64,000 bases of DNA from Actinomycetes bacterium. Lineage in GTDB: Bacteria > Actinomycetota > Acidimicrobiia > Acidimicrobiales > JAAEMS01. The stretch's first letter is position 1. The number at the start of each line of letters is the position of its first letter. The position numbers and the translations under genes are program-made. The notes beneath the pieces are model-generated. The model was not told where the DNA came from. It ran no database searches and worked only from the letters and a program-made list of their open reading frames with translations. Below are positions 7,486 through 15,551 of the stretch, in pieces. The DNA lies in contig JAAEMS010000146.1 of NCBI GenBank assembly GCA_024225275.1, forward strand, positions 1-64,000, read 5' to 3'.

Positions 7486-8460
7486 GTGACTCGACTGAAT
7501 CCCGCCCAGACCTACCTGGACGGTGTCGACCGTGAGTGGGAGCGGCTGGGCCGGCCCGGTACCTGGCTCACCGGCGAGGAGCGGGTTGGGGTCGCAACCG
7601 TGGCCCGCGAAGCCCGAGCCGAAGTCGACCGCGGCGATCACGGCCTCCCTGGGGTCGTTGCGGCTGCGGCTCGGAGAGTCTCGGCCCAGCCGGCCACCAT
7701 CCGGCCCGACTGGATCGACGCCAACCTGGCGGCCGGGCTCGGCCACCTCACCTATGTCGAAATCGTCGGCATCGTGGCCCGCCTGGCCGCCGTCGACACC
7801 TTCCTGTTGGGTATCGGTTGGCCCGAGCGCCCTCTCCCGCCGGCCCAGCCCGGCGAGCCCAGTCGCCAGGTCGTCGACGAGGCGACGATCACCGATTCCG
7901 CCGTGCCCATGGTGGGAACCGGGGCGCCCGGGTCGCTGACGGCGGTGGCGGCCGAGAGCGAGGCCCAGTTCGATCTCCACGGGGCCCTCTATCTCTCGAT
8001 CGATGAGATGGGCGACATGGACATCAGCAAGGATCTCCATCGCACCCAGATGGAACTGGTGGCGGCCCGGACGTCGCGCCTCAACGACTGCTTCTACTGA
8101 CTGTTCGCCCATGCCGGCATGCTCCGTGCGAGCGCCAAGAAGACCAACCGCCCCATCAATCTCCTCAGCATCGTCGATGCCGGGGTCGACCCCCAGCTCG
8201 AATGGGGCCGTCCCCTACTCGAGTTCACCGACGCCCTCGTCCTTCGCGATACCGATGAGCTTCCGGTCGCCCGCCAACGCCTGCTCGATGTCGCCGGCGA
8301 GCCGGCCACCGTTCGGGCCGCGGGATGCGCCGGCAACTTCCAGCTCATGAACCGGGCGCTGGATGCCGTTCTGGCCCCGGTCAATCCGGTGTTCGCCCCG
8401 ATCGGCCAGGAACTGGGAATCACCGTGCCCGCCCACCTCACGCCCGGAGCTTCTGCATGA
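7486..8460 (+). CDS. CMD/AhpD-family selenoprotein (in-frame TGA = Sec205)
   Basis: Read through one TGA (8098-8100) this frame encodes 324 residues of a carboxymuconolactone decarboxylase / alkylhydroperoxidase-like protein. The family motif normally reads S-R-L-N-x-C-x-Y-C-x3-H; here it is SRLNDCFY-U-LFAHAG, so Cys202 and Sec205 make a CxxU redox pair. The frame stays open and protein-like for another 119 residues (SAKKTNRPINLLSIVDAG, then EWGRPLLEFTDALVL). The final TGA overlaps the ATG of the next gene (ATGA), which fits a single long gene. Without readthrough a 204-residue protein would lose its redox motif. The start is GTG with TAGTCT 7 nt upstream, a leaderless arrangement. A bulged hairpin at 8112-8130 is a weak SECIS candidate. 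Substrate unknown. Confidence 0.9.
8112..8130 (+). promoter_or_regulatory. Candidate bacterial SECIS element for the CMD selenoprotein
   Basis: After the TGA at 8098-8100, TGCCGG (8112-8117) can pair with CCG-T-GCG (8124-8130) with one bulged U at 8127, leaving a 6-nt loop CAUGCU at +18 to +23. The geometry equals that of the other two TGA genes, but the loop lacks the GGU seen in fdhF and one pair is G-U. A competing CATG-CCGG-CATG palindrome spans 8110-8121. Weak on its own. Confidence 0.45.
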
Positions 8461-8915
8461 TGGGTCAATCCGATGACCTCGCCCGCCTGCTCGACGAACG
8501 AGCCTGCGAACGCCTGATCAATGTCTACTGCCAGCTCGTCGATCGTGGCGAGGCGGCGGCCATGGCCGATCTGTTCACCGAGGACGCGGTCTGGCGCTCC
8601 ACCGAAGGGGTGGTCATGACCGGGCGCGATGAGATTCGGGCCGGGTTCCTGCGGCGCCAGGGGGTCACCCGCCGCCAGTCCCGTCACCTGTGCACCAACG
8701 TTGTCATCGACATCGACGGGGACCAGGCCACCGGGACCTGCTATCTGGTGAACTTCCGCCACGACTCCGAGACCGGTACGGCCGAGCATCCCGCGCCGGC
8801 TGATGCTCCGAAGTACGTCGGCGAATACCAGGACCGGTTCGTGCGCACTCCTGCCGGTTGGCGCTTCACTGAACGGGTGGCCGACATGGTGTTCATACGC
8901 CCCTCCCGCCTTTGA
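8457..8915 (+). CDS. NTF2-like / SnoaL-type protein
   Basis: The 152-residue protein has the cone-shaped NTF2-like fold signature: LDERACERLINVYCQLVDRG, AAAMADLFTEDAVW, then a beta-rich C-terminal half ending GWRFTERVADMVF. Members of this group (SnoaL_4-type) act as cyclases, dehydratases, isomerases or small-ligand binders, often in steroid or aromatic ring degradation. The ATG overlaps the stop of the selenoprotein gene by four bases, so the two are translationally coupled and probably act together. No catalytic assignment is possible from sequence. Confidence 0.8.
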   Translation: MMGQSDDLARLLDERACERLINVYCQLVDRGEAAAMADLFTEDAVWRSTEGVVMTGRDEIRAGFLRRQGVTRRQSRHLCTNVVIDIDGDQATGTCYLVNFRHDSETGTAEHPAPADAPKYVGEYQDRFVRTPAGWRFTERVADMVFIRPSRL

Positions 8916-8962
8916 TCCAGGATTGCTAGCGTCGCCCCACCGAACCGAGGGGGTGGCGGCGC

Positions 8963-11398
8963 GTGCTGTCGAACTATCGAGTCATCGATCTGACTGATGA
9001 ACGTGGCCAGCTCGCCGCGTTCATCTGGGCCCAGATGGGAGCCGACGTCGTCCTCGTCGAGCCGCCCGGTGGGTCGTCGGCCCGACGCCTGGCCCCCTTC
9101 GCGGCAGACCTGATCGACCCGGAGCGATCCCTGCACCACTGGGCCTACAACCGGGGCAAACGCAGTGTGGTCATCGACCTCGAGACCGACGACGGCCGCC
9201 ACCAGCTTCGTGACCTGATCACCGGGGCCGACGTCCTGTTCGAATCGTTCGCCCCCGGAACCCTTGATGCGATGGGCATGGGCTACCAAGAGCTGGCCGC
9301 CCTCAACCCGGCCCTCATCCACGCGGCCATCACTGCTTTCGGATCTGACGGACCCAAGGCCAATTGGCACGCCACCGACATCACGATTCAGGCGTCGGCC
9401 GGCAACATGGTGCTGACCGGCGACGGCGACCGGGCTCCGCTGCGGGCCGGCGGCACGATGCCCCAGGCGTTCCACAACGCAGCCTCCGAAGCGGCCGGCG
9501 CAGCCCTGATCGCGCTCTACGAGCGGCAGTCACGGTCGGGGCTCGGTCAGTTCATCGACCTGTCGGCCCAGCAGAGCATGAACCAGTGCACCCAGTCGAT
9601 GTCGCTGGCCACTCCCTTGGGCGGGACCCCACCCCAGCGGACCTCGGGCGGGGTGTCGCTCCAGGGCATCGACATCCAGCTGATGTGGCCGTGCCAGGAC
9701 GGCTTCACCTCGGTGTCGTTCCTGTTCGGCACCAGCTTCGGGCCCTTCACCCAGAACCTCATGGACTGGGTGCACGAGGAGGGCTTCTGCGACGAAGCCA
9801 CCCGGTCCAAGGACTGGCTGACCTACACCGAGCAGCTCCTCAGCGGCGAGGAGTCGGTCCAGGAGTACAGCAGGGTCAAACAGGTGCTGACTGACTTCTT
9901 CGCCACCAAGACCAAGGACGAACTGCTCACCAACGCCATCTCCCGGCGTCTCCTGATCGTTCCCATCACCACCACCAGCGACGTGGTCAACGGCCAGCAG
10001 CTGACCTTCCGCGAGTACTGGCAGGACGTCGACCAGGGCGATCAGGGCACCATCCGCTACCCGGGCTCGTTCGCCAAGTTCACCGAGACCCCGCTGGGGG
10101 AGCTGGGGCGACCTCCCCGGATCGGTGAGCACACCGCCGAGGTCTTGGCCCAGGCCCCCCGCCAGCCGCCGGTGGCGGTGGCCGAGCCGAATCCGTCCAC
10201 CGATCGGCCCCTCGAAGGCATCAAGATCCTCGACTTCATGTGGGCTATGGCCGGCCCGGCCGCCTCGAGGGTGCTGGCCGACTACGGCGCCGACATCATC
10301 CGCATCGAGTCGGCCAACAAGATCGACGCCGTCCGCACCCTCCAGCCCTTCCCCGACGACGTCGCCGACCCCGAGCTGTCGGGCATCTACAACAACATGA
10401 ACGCCGGCAAGAAGGGCCTGGCCATCGATATGTCGGAACCCGACGCAGTCGATGTCATCTGGGATCTCATCGACTGGGCCGACGTGGTGCTCGAGTCGTT
10501 CTCACCCCGGGCCATGCGTGAGTGGGGGATGACCTACGACGACATCCGTCAGCGGCGCCCCGACATCGTGATGGCGTCGAGCTGTTTGATGGGCCAGACC
10601 GGCCCGGTGTCGCGCCTCGCCGGCTTCGGCACCATGGCCGCGGCCATCTCCGGCTTCTTCTACCCGGTGGGCTGGACCGACCGGGCACCCTGTGGGCCCT
10701 ACAGCGCCTACACCGACTACACCTCGCCCCGCTGGCTGGTGTGCGCGGTCATGGGCGCCCTCGAGCACCGCCGGGCCACCGGCCGGGGCCAGTACATCGA
10801 CCTTTCCCAGTCGGAGGCGGCCCTGCACCTGATGGGTCCCTCATTGCTGGACAACACGGTGAACGGTCGCATCTGGGAGCGGGCCGGCAACCGCGACACG
10901 GTGATGGCCCCCCACGGCGTCTACGCCACCCGGGGTGACGACCGCTGGATCGCCATCGCCTGTACCGACGATGCCGGCTGGGCCGCCCTGGCCACCGAGG
11001 TGGGCGCCGATGATCTGGCCGGTCTGTCTCTCGCTGACCGTCACGCCCGCCACGACGAGTTGGACGAACGGATCGAGGCCTGGACGATCAACCTCGACGG
11101 CGACCAGCTCATGAGGACCCTCCAGGAGAGGGGGGTGGCGGCCCACATCATGCAGCACTCACCCGAGCTGGTTACCGACCCCCAGCTCACCCACCGGGGC
11201 CAGTTCGTCGAGGTTGAGCACGCCAAGGCCGGTCATTTCGTCGTCGACGGGTCGCGCTTTCGTATGTCGCGAACACCCGCGGTCGTCCAGTACGCAGGGC
11301 CGTGCTACGGCGAACACACCTTTGAGATCCTCACCGACGTGCTCGGCTACGACGGCGACCGCATCGCCGAGCTCGCGGGGGCCGAGGTGCTGGAGTAG
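8963..11398 (+). CDS. Two-domain family III CoA-transferase (CaiB/BaiF)
   Basis: The 811-residue protein contains two CaiB/BaiF (formyl-CoA transferase type) units in tandem, roughly residues 1-400 and 410-811. Each begins with the CoA-binding Rossmann segment (VIDLTDERGQLAAFIWAQMGADVVLVEPP; ILDFMWAMAGPAASRVLADYGADIIRIES). The second unit has YTDYTSPRW at the place where the catalytic Asp is expected. The first has AFHNAASEA there and seems to lack the Asp, so it may be structural. Such enzymes move CoA between carboxylic acids. The start is GTG with GAGGGGG upstream. The unit may be co-transcribed with the two preceding genes (47-bp gap). CoA donor and acceptor are unknown. Confidence 0.9.
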   Translation: MLSNYRVIDLTDERGQLAAFIWAQMGADVVLVEPPGGSSARRLAPFAADLIDPERSLHHWAYNRGKRSVVIDLETDDGRHQLRDLITGADVLFESFAPGTLDAMGMGYQELAALNPALIHAAITAFGSDGPKANWHATDITIQASAGNMVLTGDGDRAPLRAGGTMPQAFHNAASEAAGAALIALYERQSRSGLGQFIDLSAQQSMNQCTQSMSLATPLGGTPPQRTSGGVSLQGIDIQLMWPCQDGFTSVSFLFGTSFGPFTQNLMDWVHEEGFCDEATRSKDWLTYTEQLLSGEESVQEYSRVKQVLTDFFATKTKDELLTNAISRRLLIVPITTTSDVVNGQQLTFREYWQDVDQGDQGTIRYPGSFAKFTETPLGELGRPPRIGEHTAEVLAQAPRQPPVAVAEPNPSTDRPLEGIKILDFMWAMAGPAASRVLADYGADIIRIESANKIDAVRTLQPFPDDVADPELSGIYNNMNAGKKGLAIDMSEPDAVDVIWDLIDWADVVLESFSPRAMREWGMTYDDIRQRRPDIVMASSCLMGQTGPVSRLAGFGTMAAAISGFFYPVGWTDRAPCGPYSAYTDYTSPRWLVCAVMGALEHRRATGRGQYIDLSQSEAALHLMGPSLLDNTVNGRIWERAGNRDTVMAPHGVYATRGDDRWIAIACTDDAGWAALATEVGADDLAGLSLADRHARHDELDERIEAWTINLDGDQLMRTLQERGVAAHIMQHSPELVTDPQLTHRGQFVEVEHAKAGHFVVDGSRFRMSRTPAVVQYAGPCYGEHTFEILTDVLGYDGDRIAELAGAEVLE

Positions 11399-11458
11399 AC
11401 AGCAGTTTCCCTTGGTCGTGGCCGGGGCCCTCCCGTGGGCCGGGCCTGGAGAGGAGGC

Positions 11459-11472
11459 GGTTCCGCGGAACC
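11459..11472. repeat. Palindrome GGTTCCGCGGAACC (copy 1 of 3)
   Basis: A perfect 14-bp palindrome lies 60 bp after the CoA-transferase stop codon and is flanked by GAGGC and TCGGC. Close copies follow merR (39843-39858) and the sulfurtransferase gene (52722-52741). The shared position after gene ends suggests a terminator or an interspersed palindromic unit. Confidence 0.65.
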
Positions 11473-11542
11473 TCGGCCGCCCAGGAGTGGGGGCCACCGA
11501 CGTCTGCGCCGCGCTCCAGCCGATGCTCCGTAGCCTGGGCCC

Positions 11543-11995
11543 ATGAGCCTCGTAGACAACATCAAAGACACCCGGTTGCGGACCATGAACTTCGTCCACC
11601 GAACCCTGCTCAACCTGTCCGGTGGCCGAATCGGTGGAACGTTGGGCAACATGCCCGTCTACAAGGTGACCACTACCGGCCGCGCCTCGGGCCACCCTCG
11701 AGCGGTCATGTTGACGGCCCCGGTCCAACACGACGACACCTTTGTGTTCGTGGCATCGAAGGGCGGTGACGATCGCGATCCGGACTGGTACCGGAACCTG
11801 GTGGCCAATCCCGAGTTCACCGTGGATCCCGTCGATGGCCGCGGCCCGATCACCCTGGTGGCCCGAACCGCGTCAGCCGCGGAGAAGGCCGAGCTCTGGC
11901 CGCAGATCGTCGCGACCTACAAGGGCTACGGGGGATACCAGCAGAAGACCGATCGTGACATCCCGGTCGTGATCGCCGAGCCTTGTGCTGAGTGA
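11543..11995 (+). CDS. F420-type nitroreductase family protein (Ddn-like)
   Basis: The 150-residue protein belongs to the deazaflavin-dependent nitroreductase family (Ddn / DUF385). Typical are the N-terminal basic helix, VYKVTTTGRASGHPRAVML, the central DDTFVFVASKGGDDRDPDWYRNLVANPEFTV and the C-terminal YGGYQQKTDRDIPVVI. Relatives use F420H2 to reduce quinones or xenobiotics, often at the membrane. The natural substrate is unknown. TAGCCT ends 6 nt before the ATG with no Shine-Dalgarno, a clear leaderless promoter. It is monocistronic by position, converging on the dienelactone hydrolase gene. Confidence 0.9.
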   Translation: MSLVDNIKDTRLRTMNFVHRTLLNLSGGRIGGTLGNMPVYKVTTTGRASGHPRAVMLTAPVQHDDTFVFVASKGGDDRDPDWYRNLVANPEFTVDPVDGRGPITLVARTASAAEKAELWPQIVATYKGYGGYQQKTDRDIPVVIAEPCAE

Positions 11996-12010
11996 ACCCT
12001 GAACCCTGAG

Positions 12011-12024
12011 CCCTCGAGCGAGGG
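12011..12024. terminator. Short hairpin between convergent genes
   Basis: CCCTCG-AG-CGAGGG forms a perfect 6-bp inverted repeat between the stops of the Ddn-like gene (11995) and the dienelactone hydrolase gene (12054). It could end transcription from both sides. The 2-bp spacer is short, so the real loop would open one or two pairs. Confidence 0.45.
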
Positions 12025-12053
12025 TCGTGGTTGGGCGTCGAGGTCGTCGAGGT

Positions 12054-12773
12054 TCAGAGATTCCGGCGGAACAGAGCATGGAGCCGCTCCCAGTGGCGCT
12101 CGGACGCTTCCTGCGCGTACACGGGCCGTTCGGCGAAGGCGAAACCGTGCTCGGTGCCCGGGTACCACTCGACCCGGCCGTTGGCGCCGGTGTCGGCGAT
12201 GGCTTGCTCGAAGGCATCGATCATCTCGGGTGGCGCGTAGGCGTCGGTCTCCGCGCAGCCCACATAGATCTCGCCGGGCATGTTGCCCAGTCGGGCGTGG
12301 GGTGAGTCGGGCTTGTCGGTCACGAGGGCCACGCCGTGGATGGAGGCGGCGGCCTTCACCCGGTCGCCGTGGGTGGCGGCGATTGACAGGGCGAAGGGGC
12401 CGCTCATGCAGTAGCCCACCGTGCCGATCCGGCTGGCATCGGCGGCCGGGTCGGCGTCGGCGTGGGCGATCATGGCCGCTGCGTCCTGGTCGACGAGGTC
12501 GTTCGACAGGGCGCTCATGAGCTCGAACATCCGGTCGCGATCCTCGGTCTCGAAGACGTTGTACTCGTGCACCTGGCGGTAGTAGAGCTGGCTCAGGATC
12601 ACGTAGTAGCCGGAGCTGGCGAGCCGGCGGGCCATGTTGCGCAGCTCCTCGCGGTACCCGGGGGCGTCCATGAGAAAGAGGATCACGGGGTGAGGCCCGC
12701 CCTCGTCGGGATGGACCACGAACGAGCTCATGGCGCCGTCGGTGGTCGGGATGTCGAGATGGTGTTCGAGCAT
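12054..12773 (-). CDS. Dienelactone hydrolase family protein
   Basis: The 239-residue alpha/beta hydrolase has the dienelactone hydrolase nucleophile motif GYCMSG near the middle (GTVGYCMSGPFALSIAATH). A later acid region reads CAETDAYAPPEMI, and the catalytic His is in YPGTEHGFAF. Such enzymes hydrolyse dienelactones from chlorocatechol breakdown, though many members act on other esters. The start was placed at MLEHHLDIPTTDG because longer versions would overlap the divergent SDR gene at 12865 with non-conserved sequence. The intergenic space of 91 bp should hold both promoters. Confidence 0.88.
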   Translation of the reverse strand: MLEHHLDIPTTDGAMSSFVVHPDEGGPHPVILFLMDAPGYREELRNMARRLASSGYYVILSQLYYRQVHEYNVFETEDRDRMFELMSALSNDLVDQDAAAMIAHADADPAADASRIGTVGYCMSGPFALSIAATHGDRVKAAASIHGVALVTDKPDSPHARLGNMPGEIYVGCAETDAYAPPEMIDAFEQAIADTGANGRVEWYPGTEHGFAFAERPVYAQEASERHWERLHALFRRNL

Positions 12774-12864
12774 CGGGACAGCTTGCTCGAAATCGGTCCG
12801 GGGCGCTGGACTACCCTCGGGCCGCCTGCTCCGCCACGGAACCGGCTGATTCAAGGAGAATGAG

Positions 12865-13626
12865 ATGGAGCTCCAAGACCGAGTAGCAGTGGTGACCGGC
12901 GGGTCAGGCGACATCGGCGGTGCGATCGGCCGGGCCCTGGCCGCCCAGGGCTGTGATGTGGTGGCCACCTATGTGGGCAATGTCGACGGGGCCAACGAGG
13001 TCGTGGCCGAGATCGAGGCCCAGGGGCGCCGAGGGTTGGCCGCCCCGCTCGACCAGCGCGACCCCATGTCGATCGACGCGCTGGCGACCCTCGTTGAGAC
13101 CGAGTTCGGACGCTGCGACATCGTGGTCAACAACGCGGCCTGGAACATCGGGATCCCCTTCCCCGACCTCGACCAGCTCGACGGCGACACCTGGGACCGA
13201 GTTCTCGAGACCAACCTGCGAGGGCCGTTCCTGTTGTGTCGGGCCCTGGCCGGTCTCCTGAAGAGCTCGGGTTCGGGGCGGATCGTCAATATCGCCTCGG
13301 TGGGCGGACTGAGCCCCGGCTCGTCGTCGATCGCCTACTCGTGCTCGAAGGCCGGCCTCATCCACCTCACCCATTGCCTGGCCGTGGCCATGGCGCCCGA
13401 GGTGGCGGTGAATTGTGTGGCCCCCGGCCTGGTCGAGGGCACCCGTATGGCCAACCGGCTGCCTGACGCGGTGGCCGAAGGCGCCCGCCGCCAGGCTGTG
13501 CTGGGCAGGGTGGGAAGTGCCGAGGACATCGCGGCCGCCACCGTCATGTTGTGTGGTGCCGACACCATCACCGGCCAGACCATTGTGGTCGATGGCGGCA
13601 TGCCCGGAGCCATGAACTTCGGCTGA
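12865..13626 (+). CDS. Short-chain dehydrogenase/reductase (SDR)
   Basis: The 253-residue protein is a classical SDR. The NAD(P)-binding glycine motif TGGSGDIGGAIG is at residues 11-22, NNAAWN lies near 90, and the catalytic Ser-Tyr-Lys are in NIASVGG and AYSCSKAG. The C terminus DTITGQTIVVDGGMPG is typical of FabG-like enzymes. It reduces or oxidises a carbonyl/hydroxyl group with NAD(P)H; substrate unknown. An AAGGAG Shine-Dalgarno stands upstream of the ATG. A clean hairpin follows the gene, so it is probably transcribed alone. Confidence 0.93.
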   Translation: MELQDRVAVVTGGSGDIGGAIGRALAAQGCDVVATYVGNVDGANEVVAEIEAQGRRGLAAPLDQRDPMSIDALATLVETEFGRCDIVVNNAAWNIGIPFPDLDQLDGDTWDRVLETNLRGPFLLCRALAGLLKSSGSGRIVNIASVGGLSPGSSSIAYSCSKAGLIHLTHCLAVAMAPEVAVNCVAPGLVEGTRMANRLPDAVAEGARRQAVLGRVGSAEDIAAATVMLCGADTITGQTIVVDGGMPGAMNFG

Positions 13627-13650
13627 AGGCCGGCCAGAGCCGAAACTTGG

Positions 13651-13667
13651 CTGAGCGGGGTGCTCAG
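13651..13667 (+). terminator. Hairpin after the SDR gene
   Basis: CTGAGC-GGGGT-GCTCAG is a perfect 6-bp stem with a 5-nt loop, 25 bp after the SDR stop. It separates this gene from the selenoprotein rhodanese that starts at 13747. There is no clear U-tract. Confidence 0.5.
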
Positions 13668-13746
13668 ATCACCGTTTCCGCGTCAATTTCGGTGCCTTGG
13701 CCTCGGTGAGGCAACATCAGGGGAAGAACCCAACGCGGAGGCACCC

Positions 13747-14157
13747 ATGGCTCTCAAGAAGTCCGTGCAGCAGATGATCGACGAGGCTCGCCTTGAGATC
13801 GACAACCACTCACCGGCCGAGGCCAAGCGCCGGGTCGAGCAAGAGGGCGCGATGTTGGTGGACATCCGCGACATCCGCGAGCTCCAGCGCGACGGCGTCA
13901 TCCCCGGAGCCATGCATTCCCCTCGGGGCATGCTCGAGTTCTGGATCGACCCCGACTCGCCGTACTTCAAACCCGTCTTCGCCGAGGACATCGAGTTCGT
14001 CCTCTACTGAGCGGGCGGAGGGCGGACAAGTTTGTCCGCAAAGCTGCTCAAGGACATGGGGCTCCCCAAGGTCTCCCACATCGAGTCCGGGTTCGGGGGA
14101 TGGAAGGAGGCTGGCTTCCCGGTCGTCGACCACGACACCTGGAAGGGTCAGCGCTGA
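13747..14157 (+). CDS. Rhodanese-like selenoprotein (in-frame TGA = Sec88 at the catalytic Cys)
   Basis: Through one TGA (14008-14010) the frame encodes 136 residues of a single-domain rhodanese. Before it stand MLVDIRDIRELQRDGVIPGA and FVLY; after it, AGGGRTSLSAKLLKDMG and IESGFGGWKEAGFPV. In rhodaneses the active-site loop reads [VI]xYC-x4-R-[ST]; here the Cys codon is TGA, giving FVLY-U-AGGGRT. All family landmarks are intact on both sides in one frame, so a decayed gene is unlikely. Rhodaneses carry sulfur as a persulfide; a Sec form could handle sulfur or selenium, which is inference. GGAGG precedes the ATG. A strong hairpin at 14022-14039 is in SECIS position. PPK2 follows 55 bp downstream. 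Confidence 0.93.
14022..14039 (+). promoter_or_regulatory. Candidate bacterial SECIS element for the selenoprotein rhodanese
   Basis: GCGGAC (14022-14027) pairs perfectly with GTCCGC (14034-14039) around a 6-nt loop AAGUUU. The loop occupies nucleotides +18 to +23 after the TGA, the same position as the AGGUCU loop of E. coli fdhF, and keeps its A18, G20, U21 and U23. An extra A-U pair could shorten the loop to AGUU. This is inside the reading frame, as bacterial SECIS elements are. Confidence 0.75.
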
Positions 14158-14212
14158 ATCGCTCATTCCCTGGGGCCGACGGGTCGATGGACCCGTGGAG
14201 AGAAAGGCCGAT

Positions 14213-15133
14213 ATGAGCACCAGCAGCAATGGGGGCAATCAGCTCACCGACGCGGAGAAGCTCCTCGGAAAGACCCTGAAGAAGTCGGTGAGGTTGACCG
14301 CCGAAGACCTCGCCGCGGTGAACACCCAGGAGGGCCTGCTCGAGCTGCTCAACACCAAGAAGATCAGCGTCCGCAAGGCGTTGGTGAAGCTCCGGTACGA
14401 ACAGGAGCTCGAGCGGCTCCAGATCGAGCTGGTCAAGCTCCAGCGCTCCGTGCAGATCGAGGGTCGCCGGGTGGCCATCCTGTTCGAGGGTCGCGACGCG
14501 GCCGGCAAGGGTGGCACGATTCGCCGCTTCATCGAACACCTCAATCCCCGCACCGCCAAGGTGGCGGCCCTCGCCAAGCCCACCGAGGTCGAGCAGGGGC
14601 AGTGGTACTTCCAGCGCTACACCCAACAACTGCCGAACCCGGGCGAGATCGTGTTCTTCGACCGCAGTTGGTACAACCGGGCGGTCGTGGAGCCGGTCAT
14701 GGGGTTCTGCACCGACCAGCAGTATCGGGTGTTCCTCAAGCAGGTACCCGAGTTCGAGCACATGCTGTACGAGGACGGCGTCGAGCTGATCAAGTTCTGG
14801 TTCTCGATCTCCCAGGAAGTCCAGGCCCAGCGGTTCGACTCGCGGCGCAAGGACCCGCTGAAGCAGTGGAAGCTGAGCCCGGTCGACGCCGAGGCCCAGG
14901 AGCGCTGGGACGTCTACACCCGGTACAAGGAGGAGATGTTCTCCAAGACCCACACCTCGTTCAGCCCGTGGGCAATCGTCCGGTCGAACGACAAGAAGAA
15001 GGCCCGACTCGAGAGCATGCGGCACGTGCTCGCCCAGCTCGACTACGACGGCAAGCACGACCCGGGGACCTCCTTGGCCCCCGACCCCGACATCATCCTG
15101 CGCTACCACCGCTCGAACGCCAGCCTCGACTGA
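14213..15133 (+). CDS. ppk2: Polyphosphate kinase 2 (PPK2)
   Basis: The 306-residue protein is a PPK2 family nucleotide phosphotransferase. It has the Walker A-like FEGRDAAGKGGTIRRF at about residues 92-107 and the Walker B-like VFFDRSWYNRAVVEPVMGF about 60 residues later. The lid region is SRRKDPLKQWKLSPVD, and SNDKKKARLESMRHVL stands near the C terminus. PPK2 enzymes move phosphate between polyphosphate and nucleoside mono- or diphosphates. The one-domain length and N-terminal helical region (residues 1-70) fit class I, which mainly uses diphosphates, but class is not certain. It may share a transcript with the rhodanese selenoprotein. Confidence 0.93.
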   Translation: MSTSSNGGNQLTDAEKLLGKTLKKSVRLTAEDLAAVNTQEGLLELLNTKKISVRKALVKLRYEQELERLQIELVKLQRSVQIEGRRVAILFEGRDAAGKGGTIRRFIEHLNPRTAKVAALAKPTEVEQGQWYFQRYTQQLPNPGEIVFFDRSWYNRAVVEPVMGFCTDQQYRVFLKQVPEFEHMLYEDGVELIKFWFSISQEVQAQRFDSRRKDPLKQWKLSPVDAEAQERWDVYTRYKEEMFSKTHTSFSPWAIVRSNDKKKARLESMRHVLAQLDYDGKHDPGTSLAPDPDIILRYHRSNASLD

Positions 15134-15153
15134 TCCCGCCTCAGAGCGCGGGA
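15134..15153 (+). terminator. Hairpin right after ppk2
   Basis: TCCCGC (15134-15139) pairs with GCGGGA (15148-15153) around an 8-nt loop, immediately after the ppk2 stop. A second small hairpin, ACCCG-CCCCTT-CGGGT, lies near 15240-15256. These could end the rhodanese-ppk2 transcript. Confidence 0.5.
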
Positions 15154-15551
15154 CCTGGAGAGAGCCTCGCCGCCACAGATGGCTCGTTGAAGCTGGGTCG
15201 CCCCATCCGTCGTATCAGCCCGAGCATGGGCTCGAACTGACCCGCCCCTTCGGGTCCCGTGCGGTGAAGGGGGGCGAGGATCCGGCCCGGCGAGTAGACC
15301 CGCTCGAGACAGCGGTCGACCTTCGCTCCGAGCAGGGGTCCGGGAGTGACGAGCCAACCGTGGCGTTGTGGTCGGGGAATGCGGCTGCGATGGCGTCGGG
15401 CAGGGTGCGTGAGAGAGGCTCGATTGGCTGCCGGGCAGGTGGAGGGGCGCTGATATCACCGGTCTGATGTCTCCAGCGCTCGTATGCGAGTGAGGGCCCG
15501 GGCGGTGTACCGTCTGATCCGAGCCAAACGGCCGGGAAGGACGAGTACCAG
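15154..15551. other. Gap of about 400 bp without a supported gene
   Basis: No complete gene is supported here. On the minus strand one frame between about 15390 and 15152 reads as protein-like (HGWLVTPGPLLGAKVDRC, then VYSPGRILAPLHRTGPEG) and ends at a TGA, but it has no start codon and its upstream part continues in a different frame. It may be a decayed gene end. The last 80 bases presumably hold the promoter of the ABC transporter operon. Confidence 0.4.

Noticed and set aside
8098-8100. TGA as ordinary stop, frameshift or sequencing error in the CMD gene
   Set aside because: TGA stands at the redox Cys, the frame continues with family sequence and couples to the next gene. Two further genes show the same, so error in all three is unlikely.
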